Shown: in pieces, positions 44,883 to 53,778 of the stretch | Layout: each line of letters starts with the position of its first letter | Position numbering within the stretch: position 1 is the stretch's first letter | From: Methylobacterium sp. J-070 | Lineage (GTDB): Bacteria > Pseudomonadota > Alphaproteobacteria > Rhizobiales > Beijerinckiaceae | Reading direction: 5' to 3' | DNA: 64,000 bases | Assembly: GCF_022829385.1 (NCBI RefSeq) | Contig: NZ_JAKSXX010000147.1 | Location: forward strand, 58,553 to 122,552 | Notes under the pieces: model-generated | Told to the model about the DNA's origin: nothing | What the model saw: the letters and a program-made list of their open reading frames with translations, nothing else | Database searches by the model: none | Translations under genes and position numbers: made by a program

Positions 44883-45326
44883 TCAGTGCGCCTCGCCCTT
44901 CAGGATGGTCGAGAGCTGCCACTTCCGGTCGCCGATCGCGTGGGCGTCCGACACCTTCCAGCTGCCGTCCTCGCGCACGAGGTCGTAGACGATGGATTTC
45001 GAACCGTCTCCGCCCTTGCGCTCCACCGTGACCTTCGCCTGGTCCTGGCCCTCGGTGGCCTCCTTGAAGGTCAGGGCCTTCACGGTGTCGGGCTTGAGCG
45101 GCTCGCCGTTGAGGCGGAAATCGAAGTCGAGGTTGCCGGCGGCGCCGTTGGCCTGCTTGGCATCGGCGTCGAACAGGCCCTGGAGACGCTTCGAGTAGAC
45201 CGCGGAGTGATTCGGGTGCGGCTCGGCGTAGAGCTTCTTGACCACCGCCTCGGGGCCGGGATCGGCCGCGAGCGCCGGGGCGAGGCCGAGCCCGAGGATG
45301 CCGAGGGCGAGGAGGATCTTTTTCAT
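44883..45326 (-). CDS. Exported DUF3828-like protein
   Basis: 147 residues from ATG 45326 ([20 protein letters not shown]), a clear Sec signal peptide cleaved after ALA. The mature part has the pattern [13 protein letters not shown]..., [43 protein letters not shown], which matches NTF2-like DUF3828 proteins. Function is unknown; periplasmic location is likely. It lies between glyQ and glyS on their strand, a common arrangement in relatives only in part. Confidence 0.78.
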   Translation of the reverse strand: MKKILLALGILGLGLAPALAADPGPEAVVKKLYAEPHPNHSAVYSKRLQGLFDADAKQANGAAGNLDFDFRLNGEPLKPDTVKALTFKEATEGQDQAKVTVERKGGDGSKSIVYDLVREDGSWKVSDAHAIGDRKWQLSTILKGEAH

Positions 45327-45465
45327 CGAACGGTTCCCGCGTCTGCGGACGCGCCGGGGCGCGCCGGTTGGCGGGGGTTGCAACGCGCGAGGGCCGAAGG
45401 GGCTCCGCCCGGGACGGCCTGCGGCGGCACTTGCACGAATGCGAACCGCACGCGCATGATGCGGC

Positions 45466-45705
45466 ATGTCGTTCGACACGCTGTACCAGTCCCGCGCCCC
45501 GGTCACGCCTCCGCAGGCCCTCGCCGAGCTGGGTGTGGTCGTGTTGCTGCGCGATGTGGTGACCGACGACGGTGTTCCGATTCCGGCGGGCACGGAAGGC
45601 ACGATCGTCGGCATCTGGGCTGACGGAGAAGCCTACGAGGTCGAGTTCGACGAGCCGGTGGCGGGCAACGCCACCGTCCGGGCCGACGCCCTGCGCGCGG
45701 TCTGA
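45466..45705 (+). CDS. DUF4926-like small protein
   Basis: 79 residues. The end half (VVLLRDVVTDDGVPIPAGTEGTIVGIWADGEAYEVEFDEP) is the SH3-like DUF4926 pattern. In many genomes such genes sit directly before a DUF6883 gene, suggesting a paired toxin-immunity or regulatory module. Here the next frame is indeed DUF6883-like but interrupted. The partnership is inferred from recalled gene neighbourhoods, not shown. Confidence 0.72.
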   Translation: MSFDTLYQSRAPVTPPQALAELGVVVLLRDVVTDDGVPIPAGTEGTIVGIWADGEAYEVEFDEPVAGNATVRADALRAV

Positions 45706-45730
45706 AACAGGTGGACGACGATCCCGGGAC

Positions 45731-46051
45731 TGGACGCCGGATCTCACGATCGCCCAGTCCAAGATCCACGGCTACTTGCTCAATCTCGATCTTCGGAAAG
45801 GCCGCCCCTAGGCCCGCGTCCTGCTGGCCTGCGGCTTCAAGCAATCCGGTGGCGCTCTGCTCGTCTCGGCCCTTTTCCACCCTGCGCGCCCACGCCAGCT
45901 CGTGCGCGAGGTCGACGACGTCTACGGACGCAAATACGTCTACGAGGGCCCTCTCGCGAGCCCCGACGGCAGCAATCCCCTGTTCCGTTCCGTGTGGCAA
46001 TCGAAGCCGGACGACCCGCGCCGCTTCTTCTGCACGGCCTATCCGCTGTAG
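45731..46051 (+). pseudogene. DUF6883-like gene with in-frame amber
   Basis: The frame WTPDLTIAQSKIHGYLLNLD continues through LRKGRP, stops at TAG (45809-45811), then resumes in the same frame with ARVLLACGFKQSGGALLVSA and runs to TAG at 46049, ending RRFFCTAYPL. The join reads straight through a DUF6883-type domain (K-I-x-G-Y-L-L-N ... A-R-x-x-L-x-x-G-F). The interruption is a single codon with no frameshift. No good start codon is visible in this frame, so the 5' end is also damaged or begins upstream in another frame. Confidence 0.65.
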
Positions 46052-46060
46052 GCCACTCCG

Positions 46061-46969
46061 TTACGCCCCCCCGGCCGCCGTCCTGAGCCACGCCGCCCCG
46101 CAGGCCTTCGCCAAATCCCGCACCCGCAGGATGTAGCTCTGGCGCTCCGTCACCGAGATCACCCCGCGGGCGTCGAGCAGGTTGAAGACGTGGCTCGCCT
46201 TGATGCACTGGTCGTAGGCCGGCTGCGCCATGCGGTGGCGTGCGTCGTCCGAGGCCGGCGCGCCCGCGTCGAGGTAGGTCCGGCAGGCGGCCTCCGCGTC
46301 GGTGAACTGGCGGAACAGCATCGCGGTGTCGGCCGCCTCGAAGTTGTGGCGGGAATATTCCTGCTCGGCCTGGAGGAAGACGTCGCCGTAGGTGACCCGG
46401 TCCGGGCCCTCGGCGCCGTTGAAGTCCAGATCGTAGACGTTCTCGACCCCCTGGACGTACATGGCGAGCCGCTCCAGCCCGTAGGTCAGTTCGCCCGCCA
46501 CCGGCGCGCATTCGAAGCCCGCCACCTGCTGGAAGTAGGTGAACTGGGAGACCTCCATCCCGTCGCACCAGCATTCCCAGCCGAGGCCCCAGGCACCGAG
46601 CGTCGGGCTCTCCCAATCGTCCTCGACGAAGCGGATGTCGTGGAGCTTCAGGTCGACGCCGATGGCGGCGAGCGAGGCGAGGTAGAGTTCCTGGAGGTTC
46701 GGCGGGTTCGGCTTCAGGATCACCTGGAACTGGTAATAGTGCTGGAGCCGGTTGGGGTTCTCGCCGTAGCGGCCGTCCTTGGGCCGGCGCGAGGGCTGGA
46801 CGTAGGCGGCCTTCCAGGGCTTGGGCCCGAGCGCCCGCAGGGTCGTGGCCGGATGGAACGTGCCGGCGCCGACCTCCATGTCGTAGGGCTGGAGGATCAC
46901 GCAGCCCTGCGCCGCCCAGAACTGCTGCAGCGTCAGGATCAGACCCTGGAACGATTTTTTCTGGGACAT
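46061..46969 (-). CDS. glyQ: Glycine--tRNA ligase alpha subunit
   Basis: 302 residues ([23 protein letters not shown]). Class II synthetase motifs include [39 protein letters not shown] and [22 protein letters not shown]. GlyQ carries the catalytic site of the tetrameric alpha2-beta2 enzyme. Start chosen at ATG 46969 from the family N-terminus. Its partner glyS is downstream on the same strand beyond an insertion of two or three small genes. Confidence 0.97.
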   Translation of the reverse strand: MSQKKSFQGLILTLQQFWAAQGCVILQPYDMEVGAGTFHPATTLRALGPKPWKAAYVQPSRRPKDGRYGENPNRLQHYYQFQVILKPNPPNLQELYLASLAAIGVDLKLHDIRFVEDDWESPTLGAWGLGWECWCDGMEVSQFTYFQQVAGFECAPVAGELTYGLERLAMYVQGVENVYDLDFNGAEGPDRVTYGDVFLQAEQEYSRHNFEAADTAMLFRQFTDAEAACRTYLDAGAPASDDARHRMAQPAYDQCIKASHVFNLLDARGVISVTERQSYILRVRDLAKACGAAWLRTAAGGA

Positions 46970-47148
46970 GGGACTCGAAGGCTCGGGCTCGCGCGGCGGG
47001 TCGGGCCGCCGGCGGGCCGGTTTAGGTGCGGGGGGCCGGGGGTGCAAGGCGAAGGGGACACGGCGAGGGGGGATACGGCGAGGCGGCGGAGTTGCGCATC
47101 CGGGGCGGATGGTGGTCCGATCGCGCGGGACGACGCCCGGAGGGACCC

Positions 47149-47607
47149 ATGGACAGCGGCACGACCGGCATCGCGATTCGCCCGATCGACCCCGGGGACC
47201 GGGCGGCGTGGCTGCCGCTCTGGCGCGGCTATCAGGCCTTCTACAGAGTCGACCTGTCCGCTGCGGTCACCGACACGACGTGGCAGCGCCTCAACGATCC
47301 GGCCGAGCCGGTCGACGGCGCCCTGGCCTGGCGGGGCGCCGAGGCTCTGGGGCTCGTCCACCACATCCGCCACCGCTCGGCCTGGACGGTGGGCGATTAC
47401 TGCTACCTTCAGGACCTGTTCGTGGCGGAGGGAACCCGGGGCCTGGGGATCGGCCGGCGGCTGATCGCGCATGTCTACGCGGCCGCGGAGGCGGCGGGCT
47501 GCTCCCGCGTCCACTGGCTGACGCACGAAACCAACACCGACGCGATGCAGCTCTACGACCGGATCGCCGAGCGGTCGGGCTTCGTGCAGTACCGCAAGAT
47601 CTTCTGA
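47149..47607 (+). CDS. GNAT family N-acetyltransferase
   Basis: 152 residues. The acetyl-CoA loop is [29 protein letters not shown] (Q/R-x-x-G-x-G/A pattern), with a C-terminal [23 protein letters not shown] typical of GNATs acting on amino groups. Substrate unknown. The start ATG 47149 follows an AGGGA ribosome site. It diverges from glyQ. Confidence 0.88.
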   Translation: MDSGTTGIAIRPIDPGDRAAWLPLWRGYQAFYRVDLSAAVTDTTWQRLNDPAEPVDGALAWRGAEALGLVHHIRHRSAWTVGDYCYLQDLFVAEGTRGLGIGRRLIAHVYAAAEAAGCSRVHWLTHETNTDAMQLYDRIAERSGFVQYRKIF

Positions 47608-47757
47608 AGATCGGCGCCCCGGGGTGCGGCGGGACACCCAAGCGCGGCGGTTTCTGAGCAATAAGCCGGAACCGCCAAGCCAGCGGCCAAGTTATCGCCG
47701 CAACAGGGGATCTCGGCACCTCAGCGCTGCCGAACAGAATACGTCGGACGACCCATC

Positions 47758-48036
47758 ATGCGCAACGCTCGCACCCTCGACACCTTCGGCCGCAAGAACA
47801 TCGCCGTCCTCGTCGCCATCGCGGTCTCGTCGCTGGCCGCCACGCCGCTGGTGATGAGCGCGAGCCGCGCCCTGGCCACCTCGGAGGATCAACCCGTGGC
47901 CGCGACCCTGCGGGTCGAGCCGGTGGACGTCGCCCCGGTGGCGGCGGCACCGAAGGCCGAGGCCACCTGCCTGCGCAAGGTCCGGGTGGTCTACAGCGGA
48001 TACGGCCAGCCGGCGGACGGCTGCGCGGCGCACTGA
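47758..48036 (+). CDS. Small exported protein of unknown function
   Basis: 92 residues. N-terminal MRNARTLDTFGRKNIAVLVAIAVSSLAATPLV resembles a signal peptide or signal anchor, and the end has two cysteines (ATCLRKVRVVYSGYGQPADGC) that could pair. There is no known domain. It ends 16 bases before the stop of the convergent antiporter. It may be lineage-specific. Confidence 0.6.
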   Translation: MRNARTLDTFGRKNIAVLVAIAVSSLAATPLVMSASRALATSEDQPVAATLRVEPVDVAPVAAAPKAEATCLRKVRVVYSGYGQPADGCAAH

Positions 48037-48051
48037 GGCCGGCGATCCGGC

Positions 48052-49656
48052 TCAGCCCTGGGCCGGCGCCGTGCCGGCCAGCCGCTTGAGGTGGAGTTCC
48101 TCCAGGTCGATCTCCGTCTCCAGCTGGCGCAGCACCGAGCTGTGGATCCGGTTCTCCCGGTGCAGGGCGATCAGCGCCGACCGGCCGGACCGCACGGCGA
48201 GCAGCGCCGCGGCGAAGTGCTCGGTCTTCTCGGCTTCGAGCGCCGCGCGCTCGTCGCGGTCCCGGGACGTAGCCCGGACCCGGCGGCGGTATTCCTCCAC
48301 GAGTCGGGGATGCTGCAGGGCCCCGGTCTCGGGAGACACCAACCCTTCCAGGCTGGCGAGCCCCGCCTCGTTGACGACCACGCGGGCCATCGGCGCGTCG
48401 AGATGGCCGTCCGGCAGGCGCGCCCCGGGGTCGAGGCGGAGCCGGCGGATCAGCGGCCCCAGCGTGGTGCCCTGCACCAGCACGGTGAACAGGATCACCG
48501 CGAAGGCCGCGACCAGGATCGCGTCGCGGCCGGGGAATTCCACCGGCAGCGCCAGGGCGGCCGCCAGGGTCACGACCCCGCGCATGCCGGCCCAGCCGAC
48601 GATCAGCGGCACCGCGGGGGTGGGGGGCGGCTCCTGCGACCGCCCCCGCGCCGACAGGATCGGCCGGAGATACACGGCGGGGAACACCCAGATCAGGCGG
48701 GCGACCACGCAGGCCGCCGTGACGGCGAGCGCCAGGGGCAGCTCCGCAGCGAGCGTCCCGAACTCGCCCCCGGTCCGCGCCAGCACGCCGCGCAGCGCCA
48801 GCCCGATCAGCACGAAGACCAGGGCCTCCAGCACGAACACCACGAATTCCCACACCGCCACGGCGTGGCGCCGGACATGGGCATCGAAGGTCTCGTGCTC
48901 CCGCCCGCCCAGCATCAGCCCGCAGGCCACGACGGCGAGCACCCCGGAGGCGTGGACCTCCTCGGCGGCGAGATAGGCGGCGTAAGCGGCCAGGAAACTC
49001 AGCACCGTGACGGCGTTGGCGTCGTGCAGGCGCCGGACCAGCGCGTTCACCGCCAGGCCGGAGACCAGCCCGACCGCGACCCCCGCCGCCGCCAGCCAGG
49101 CGAAGCTGCCCGCCGCCGCCCAGGCGCTGAAGCTGCCGGTCAGCGCCGCCGCCACGGCGAAGCGGTAGAGCACGAGGCCCGAGGCGTCGTTGACGAGGCT
49201 CTCGCCCTCCAGGACCGTGACCATCCGGCGGGGCAGGGCGACCCGGGCCAGCACCGCCTTGGCGGCGACCGCGTCGGGGGGCGACACGATGGCGCCCAGC
49301 GCGAAGCAGGCCGCCCAGGGCAGGACCGGCGCCGCCGCGTGGGCGATGAGCCCGACCGCCAGGGTGGTGAACAGGACCGCGCCCAGCGACAGGGACAGGA
49401 TCGGGCCGAGGCTTGCCCGGAAGTCGCGCCAGACGGTGAAGTAGGCCGATTCGAGCAGGAGCGGCGGCAGGAACAGGACCATGATCAGGTCCGGATCGAG
49501 ATCGAAGGCCGGCAGGCCCGGCGCCACAGCCAGCACCATGCCGCCCAGCACCAGGGCGGCGGCCGGCGGGAATCCGAGCCGCCCGGCCACCAGGGACAGC
49601 AGCAGAGCCGCCCCGAGGAGCGCGAGGATCAACTCGAACAGGGCGACGGGCGTCAT
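48052..49656 (-). CDS. CPA1 family Na+/H+ antiporter
   Basis: 534 residues with about 12 membrane segments in the first 400. Signatures: LFLPPLLLESAYFTVWRDFR, FALGAIVSPPDAVAAKAVL, LEGESLVNDASGLVLYRFA, and GWAGMRGVVTLAAALALP. A cytoplasmic charged tail follows (EEYRRRVRATSRDRDERA). The family exchanges Na+ or K+ for protons at the inner membrane. The start is ATG 49656. Ion specificity is not readable from sequence. Confidence 0.93.
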   Translation of the reverse strand: MTPVALFELILALLGAALLLSLVAGRLGFPPAAALVLGGMVLAVAPGLPAFDLDPDLIMVLFLPPLLLESAYFTVWRDFRASLGPILSLSLGAVLFTTLAVGLIAHAAAPVLPWAACFALGAIVSPPDAVAAKAVLARVALPRRMVTVLEGESLVNDASGLVLYRFAVAAALTGSFSAWAAAGSFAWLAAAGVAVGLVSGLAVNALVRRLHDANAVTVLSFLAAYAAYLAAEEVHASGVLAVVACGLMLGGREHETFDAHVRRHAVAVWEFVVFVLEALVFVLIGLALRGVLARTGGEFGTLAAELPLALAVTAACVVARLIWVFPAVYLRPILSARGRSQEPPPTPAVPLIVGWAGMRGVVTLAAALALPVEFPGRDAILVAAFAVILFTVLVQGTTLGPLIRRLRLDPGARLPDGHLDAPMARVVVNEAGLASLEGLVSPETGALQHPRLVEEYRRRVRATSRDRDERAALEAEKTEHFAAALLAVRSGRSALIALHRENRIHSSVLRQLETEIDLEELHLKRLAGTAPAQG

Positions 49657-49909
49657 CGATCAATTTCGGCGCTGAGGCTTCGGTAAGCTCGGCCTTTCTA
49701 AGCCGGTTTCGCCGGGCCGCCGAACGCTTTCGCTAGGCCGGCCGAAAGCGACGGGCGATCGTGGAACTGAGGCATACGCCGTCTTGGAAGACGGATCGGT
49801 CCTGCGGCCGATCTTCCGCAACAGGCGGGAGACCGTCCTGCCGGTTCATGAACCGGTCAAACGCAGCCACCACGGGGAGCCCGCGGCGCGAGCGGCCCGT
49901 CAGCCTGTC

Positions 49910-50422
49910 TCAAAGCGCCCCTTCCCGCACCGCCCCCGGATCGGCCAGGGCGTGGAGGATCCGCGCCGCGCTGTGGGCGAAGCGCAATGTCACGGCCTTG
50001 CGGCGGGCGCCGCTCAGCGGGTGCTCGGGGGGGTCCCGCAGGATCCCCGCCCCGTAGGCGTCGGCGACGATCAGGCCGCATTCCTCCGGGATCAGCGCGT
50101 CCGGCACGTCCTCGGGGATCGCGAAGAAGAAGCGGTCGCAGAAATCGCGGTAGTCCGGCCATTTCCGGTCGGCACGGAAGTCCGCCACGCTCGACTTGAT
50201 CTCCACGATGGTCAGCTTGCCCGCCCCGCACAGCGCGATCACGTCGGCCCGGCGGCCGTTCACCAGGGAGAATTCCGGCAGGGTGACGCAGCCCATCTCG
50301 GAGAATAGCCGGCGCACGCCGCGCTGGATCCGCAGGGCCGTGGGCGACTGGCGCCGGTCGGGCGGCAGGAGCGCCTCGGCGACCGGGGGCGCGGTATCGG
50401 AAAGGCTCACGGAAGCGGACAT
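49910..50422 (-). CDS. MmcB family DNA repair protein
   Basis: 170 residues from ATG 50422 (MSASVSLSDTAPPVAEALL). The nuclease-like core is MGCVTLPEFSLVNGRRADVIALCGAGKLTIVEIKSSVADFRADRKWPDY, containing a PD-(D/E)xK arrangement (Asp in RRADVIAL, then EIK). MmcB is reported to act in mitomycin C resistance and DNA repair in Caulobacter. Length matches the family. It stands alone on the minus strand. Confidence 0.9.
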   Translation of the reverse strand: MSASVSLSDTAPPVAEALLPPDRRQSPTALRIQRGVRRLFSEMGCVTLPEFSLVNGRRADVIALCGAGKLTIVEIKSSVADFRADRKWPDYRDFCDRFFFAIPEDVPDALIPEECGLIVADAYGAGILRDPPEHPLSGARRKAVTLRFAHSAARILHALADPGAVREGAL

Positions 50423-50513
50423 CACTCTCGGGGCATGCGTCTGTGCCGAATCGGGACATCCTGCCAAGTCGCGCGCCGCCCGTCACCTGCGGCGCGGGAT
50501 CACCCCGGCTCCG

Positions 50514-51290
50514 TCATCCGAGGCACGCCCGGATCGCCGCGAATCCGTCGGTGAGGGCGGCCGGGCCGGGCTGCAGGATCAGCGGCGCCTTGATCTCGTG
50601 GATGCGGCCGTCGCGCACCGCCGGGATCGCCGCCCAGCCGGGCCGGTCGCGGATGCGCGCGATGTTGACCCGCTTGCCGCACCAGGAGGCGAGGATCACC
50701 TGGGGCGCCGCCGCGATCACCTGCTCGGGCGACACGATCCGGTCCTTCGCGGCGGGCTGGCGGCTCAAATCCGGAAACACGTCGCAGCCGCCCGCGAGGG
50801 CGATCAGGTCCGAGACCCAGCCGATGCCGGAGATCATCGGCGCATCCCATTCCTCGAAGTAGACCCGCAGGGGCGGGCGGTCGCGCACGGCCTCGGCCGC
50901 CGCGGCGAGCCGCGCCTCGAAGCCCGCCGCCAGGGTCTCGGCCCGCTCCGGCAGGCCGACGAGGGCACCCAGCGTCCGCACCATGGCGAGGCAGCCCGCG
51001 ACGTCGCGCTGGTTGAACAGGTGCACCGCCACGCCCGCCCGGGCAAGGTCGGCGGCGATGTCGGCCTGGAGGTCCGAGAAGGCCAGGACGAGGTCCGGCG
51101 CCAGGGCCAGGATCTTCGGGATGTCGGCGCTGGTGAAGGCGGAGACGCGGGGCTTCTCCCGCCGGACCCGGGGCGGACGCACCGCATAGCCCGAGACGCC
51201 GACGATCCGGTCCTCGGCGCCGAGCAGGTACAGGGTCTCGACGGTCTCCTCGGTGAGGCAGACGATCCGCTCGGGCGGGAACCGGCGCAT
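50514..51290 (-). CDS. BtuF-like periplasmic/ABC substrate-binding domain protein
   Basis: 258 residues from ATG 51290 (MRRFPPERIVCLTEETVETL); no signal peptide is evident. The cobalamin/iron-siderophore binding-protein fold shows in EDRIVGVSGYAVRPP, DIPKILALAPDLVLAFSDLQADI and GWVSDLIALAGGCDVF. ABC permease and ATPase genes are not in the window. The frame is open upstream through the 18-bp tandem repeats into dedA, so the true start could be earlier. Confidence 0.75.
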   Translation of the reverse strand: MRRFPPERIVCLTEETVETLYLLGAEDRIVGVSGYAVRPPRVRREKPRVSAFTSADIPKILALAPDLVLAFSDLQADIAADLARAGVAVHLFNQRDVAGCLAMVRTLGALVGLPERAETLAAGFEARLAAAAEAVRDRPPLRVYFEEWDAPMISGIGWVSDLIALAGGCDVFPDLSRQPAAKDRIVSPEQVIAAAPQVILASWCGKRVNIARIRDRPGWAAIPAVRDGRIHEIKAPLILQPGPAALTDGFAAIRACLG

Positions 51291-51305
51291 CAGCGGGCGC
51301 GCCAA

Positions 51306-51377
51306 GTCATCGATCGAGCCGAGTTCATCGATCGAGCCGAGTTCATCGGTCGAGCCGGGTTCATCGGTCGAGCCACG
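51306..51377. repeat. 18-bp tandem repeat array at the dedA/BtuF-like gene junction
   Basis: Four units of 18 bases, consensus TTCATCGATCGAGCCGAG, occupy 51306-51377, the last imperfect. Because 18 is a multiple of three, each frame repeats a hexapeptide; minus-strand reading gives L-G-S-I-D-E. The dedA TGA stop (51361-51363) is inside the array. Confidence 0.85.
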
Positions 51378-51882
51378 CGAGCAGGCCGGCACCGGGGGCG
51401 AGGAGCACGAAGGCCCAGACCAGCGCGGAGGCGAGGTTGGCGGCCTGGAACGGCAGCCGCGACAGGCCGAGGATGCCGGCGAGCAGCGGCACCAGGGCCC
51501 GGGCCGGGCCGAAGAACCGCCCCAGCGCCACCGCGGCGATGCCCCAGCGCCCGATGAAGGCCTCGGCCTTCGCGGTGAGGTCGGGATAGCGCCGCAGCGG
51601 CCATTGGGTCTTGGCCCCGGGCCCGAGCCAGCGCCCGGCCTCGTAGGAGAGCCAGTCCCCCAGGGCGGCACCGAGCGCGGCGCCGAGGACCACCGGCCAG
51701 AACGGGATGTCGGCCCCGCCCACCAGGGCGCCGACGCCGAGCAGGATCACGGTGGCCGGCACGAACAGCGACAGGACCGCGATCGATTCGCAGAAGGCGA
51801 GGCCGCCCGCGATCAGCGGCGTCCAGGCCTTGTGCGCCTCGACGAAGGCGAGGGTCGCGGTGCGCAGGGCTTCGATGTCCAT
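51361..51882 (-). CDS. DedA family membrane protein
   Basis: 173 residues, several membrane helices. Signatures: SLFVPATVILLGVGALVGG and GRFFGPARALVPLLAGI (the conserved F/Y-x-R-x-x-x-P region of DedA). Members are implicated in lipid flipping (undecaprenyl phosphate, C55-P) and envelope stress. The start is ATG 51882. The C-terminus (LLAWLDR) runs into a tandem repeat, so the stop position may vary with repeat number. Confidence 0.88.
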   Translation of the reverse strand: MDIEALRTATLAFVEAHKAWTPLIAGGLAFCESIAVLSLFVPATVILLGVGALVGGADIPFWPVVLGAALGAALGDWLSYEAGRWLGPGAKTQWPLRRYPDLTAKAEAFIGRWGIAAVALGRFFGPARALVPLLAGILGLSRLPFQAANLASALVWAFVLLAPGAGLLAWLDR

Positions 51883-52032
51883 GGAACTCGGAGGCGGGGG
51901 GAGACCGGCCCCATCTGAGGCAGGGGAGGGCGGACCGCAAGGGATGGCGGTGCGAGGCGTAACCCGCGCCCCAGTGCCGGGATCCGCGCCCCGGTGCCGG
52001 GTCGCTGGGAGCCCGTCGGTCCGGGCCGGTCG

Positions 52033-53466
52033 CTACTGCGTGATCAGCAGCTTGCCGCTGATCGGGCCCACCCCCTTGGGCACGGGCACGCTCGTCGCAT
52101 CGTAGTTGGCGTTGAGGTAGAGGTTCGGTCCCTCGTAGAGGTTCACCTGCTGCGCCACCACGACCGTGTAGGCGGATTGGTCCGCCACCGGCTTGTCGGC
52201 GTCGATCACGAGGCGTCCGGCCGGCAGGTAGATCGTGCCCAGCATGGTGCGGGCGTTGTTGCTGATGATCCGGTAGATCCGCATGGGCTTCGTCTGACCG
52301 AGGGGTGCCGGGGTCGGCGGCAGCACGAGCCCGGTGAGATCGTCGACGAGACCCGAGGCCGGATCGACCGGATTGGAAACCGTCGTCTGCTCGGCCATCA
52401 GCAAGCCCGCCATATCGCCCATGGTCGGCGCCGTGAGGCTGACGGTGGTCTTCTTGTCGAACAGCAGCCCCGCCTTGTCGCCCACGAAGTAGAAACCGAC
52501 GTTGACACCGGTGAGCGTCGCATTGTCCTGGACGATCAGCGGCCCATCCTTGAACACGTAGATGCCGGGCCGCATCGTCACGACGGCCTTCTTCTTGATC
52601 TGAAGACCGTAGCAGTAGGTGCCGGGGTCGAGGGTCACGTCCTTGTCGATCGTCTGAGTCTTCGTGAGCGGCAGCAGGTTGAACGGGTAGGGCAGGCTCG
52701 AGCAGGCGCCCACCGGCGGGTTGGCACGGCGCTTCAGCGGATCGGCGATCACCGGGCATCCGGTCTGGGGCGGCGGCGCGAAGTTCGCGCGGACCCCGAG
52801 ATATCCCCCCGCCGAGCAGATCGTATCTGCCCGCGCCATGGCGTTGTCGCCGCCGACCATGCCGGTGGCGTTCGTCGAGTTCGAGTAGAGCGAGCAGCCG
52901 TTGGCGGTGACCTGAGCGCTCTTCTGCAGGTTGAACGCGCCCGGCGCGGCGGGGTCGAGGGTGAGCATGCACAGCCGCATCTTGCCGACCACGCTGGCCT
53001 TGGCTTGCACCGACACGGTGCGGGCGCCGATGCCGAGAAAACCGCCGAAGGCGAGCTTCACGCTCTCTTGGATGCGCGCCGAGACGCTGGTCTTGTCGGC
53101 CGCGACGTCCACCGTCACCGTGAAGGGCTGATCGGGCGACGGCGGCGCGTTGGTGCGGATGGTCTGCTCGGTGACGCCCTGGATCGAGGCGATGCTGGAC
53201 GCGGCGAGCTTGAGGGTGTTGCCGCCGGTGAGCACGCCCACGTCGACGGCGTTCTGCAACTGGGAGCGGCGGGTGACGAGATGCGCGTAGTCGATGCCGC
53301 CGCCGACCAAGCCGAACAGCACCGTCGAACCCAGCGCGAAGGTCAGGGCGACGCCGCCACGCCGATTGCCGGCAAAGGCCCGGCCGCCCAGGGTTGCCCT
53401 GCGCACGACCGCCCTGTGCACGACCGCCGTCAGGCGCCGTCGTGCGGCAACCTCGCTGTCCACCAT
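52033..53466 (-). CDS. TadG-like pilus assembly/Tad_N domain protein
   Basis: 477 residues. After a basic N-terminus, NRRGGVALTFALGSTVLFGLVGGGIDYAHLVTRRSQLQNAVD is the TadE/TadG-type anchor helix with the D-x-A-x-x... pattern that remains exposed to the periplasm. The remainder is beta-rich with paired cysteines (CSLYSNS, CPVIADP, CSSLPYPFN, CYGLQI). TadG assists Flp pilus assembly. No other tad genes are in the window, so it may act apart from a tad locus. No Von Willebrand MIDAS was found. Confidence 0.83.
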   Translation of the reverse strand: MVDSEVAARRRLTAVVHRAVVRRATLGGRAFAGNRRGGVALTFALGSTVLFGLVGGGIDYAHLVTRRSQLQNAVDVGVLTGGNTLKLAASSIASIQGVTEQTIRTNAPPSPDQPFTVTVDVAADKTSVSARIQESVKLAFGGFLGIGARTVSVQAKASVVGKMRLCMLTLDPAAPGAFNLQKSAQVTANGCSLYSNSTNATGMVGGDNAMARADTICSAGGYLGVRANFAPPPQTGCPVIADPLKRRANPPVGACSSLPYPFNLLPLTKTQTIDKDVTLDPGTYCYGLQIKKKAVVTMRPGIYVFKDGPLIVQDNATLTGVNVGFYFVGDKAGLLFDKKTTVSLTAPTMGDMAGLLMAEQTTVSNPVDPASGLVDDLTGLVLPPTPAPLGQTKPMRIYRIISNNARTMLGTIYLPAGRLVIDADKPVADQSAYTVVVAQQVNLYEGPNLYLNANYDATSVPVPKGVGPISGKLLITQ

Positions 53467-53778
53467 TCCGCCTGAGCCTTGAACCCCCGAATCCGTGTGA
53501 AGTCTTCGCAGGGAGAGGTGGCGCGGCGGTTAATTGAGCCGCCTGAACGTCCCGCTCTGCTTGCCGTGTGGCGCTATGCTTAAGATTCGGACCGTTCACA
53601 GTGACATCGCGGTCGCGGGCGGAGGGCCGGGCCGGATCTCGGTCGAAGGGCGGGGACAGCGCGTCGGGTTCGCCCCTCCACGACGCCCCCTCCACGACGC
53701 CCGCCAGCCCCTCGCTTGCGCCCGCGTTCCGGATCGCCGACAGACTCGGCGCCCCCCCGGAGCCGGGAATCACCCGCG
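53467..53778. other. Divergent intergenic region between tadG-like gene and pdxY
   Basis: About 312 bases. A duplicated CCCTCCACGACGCC motif (14 bp, near 53675-53702) and a few T-rich stretches are visible. No supported gene; it should contain promoters for both neighbours. Confidence 0.4.

Noticed and set aside
49657..49909. Small gene between the CPA1 antiporter and mmcB
   Set aside because: A frame reading MEDGSVLRPIFRNRRETVLP looks partly protein-like but has no family match and changes to non-coding text; left unannotated.
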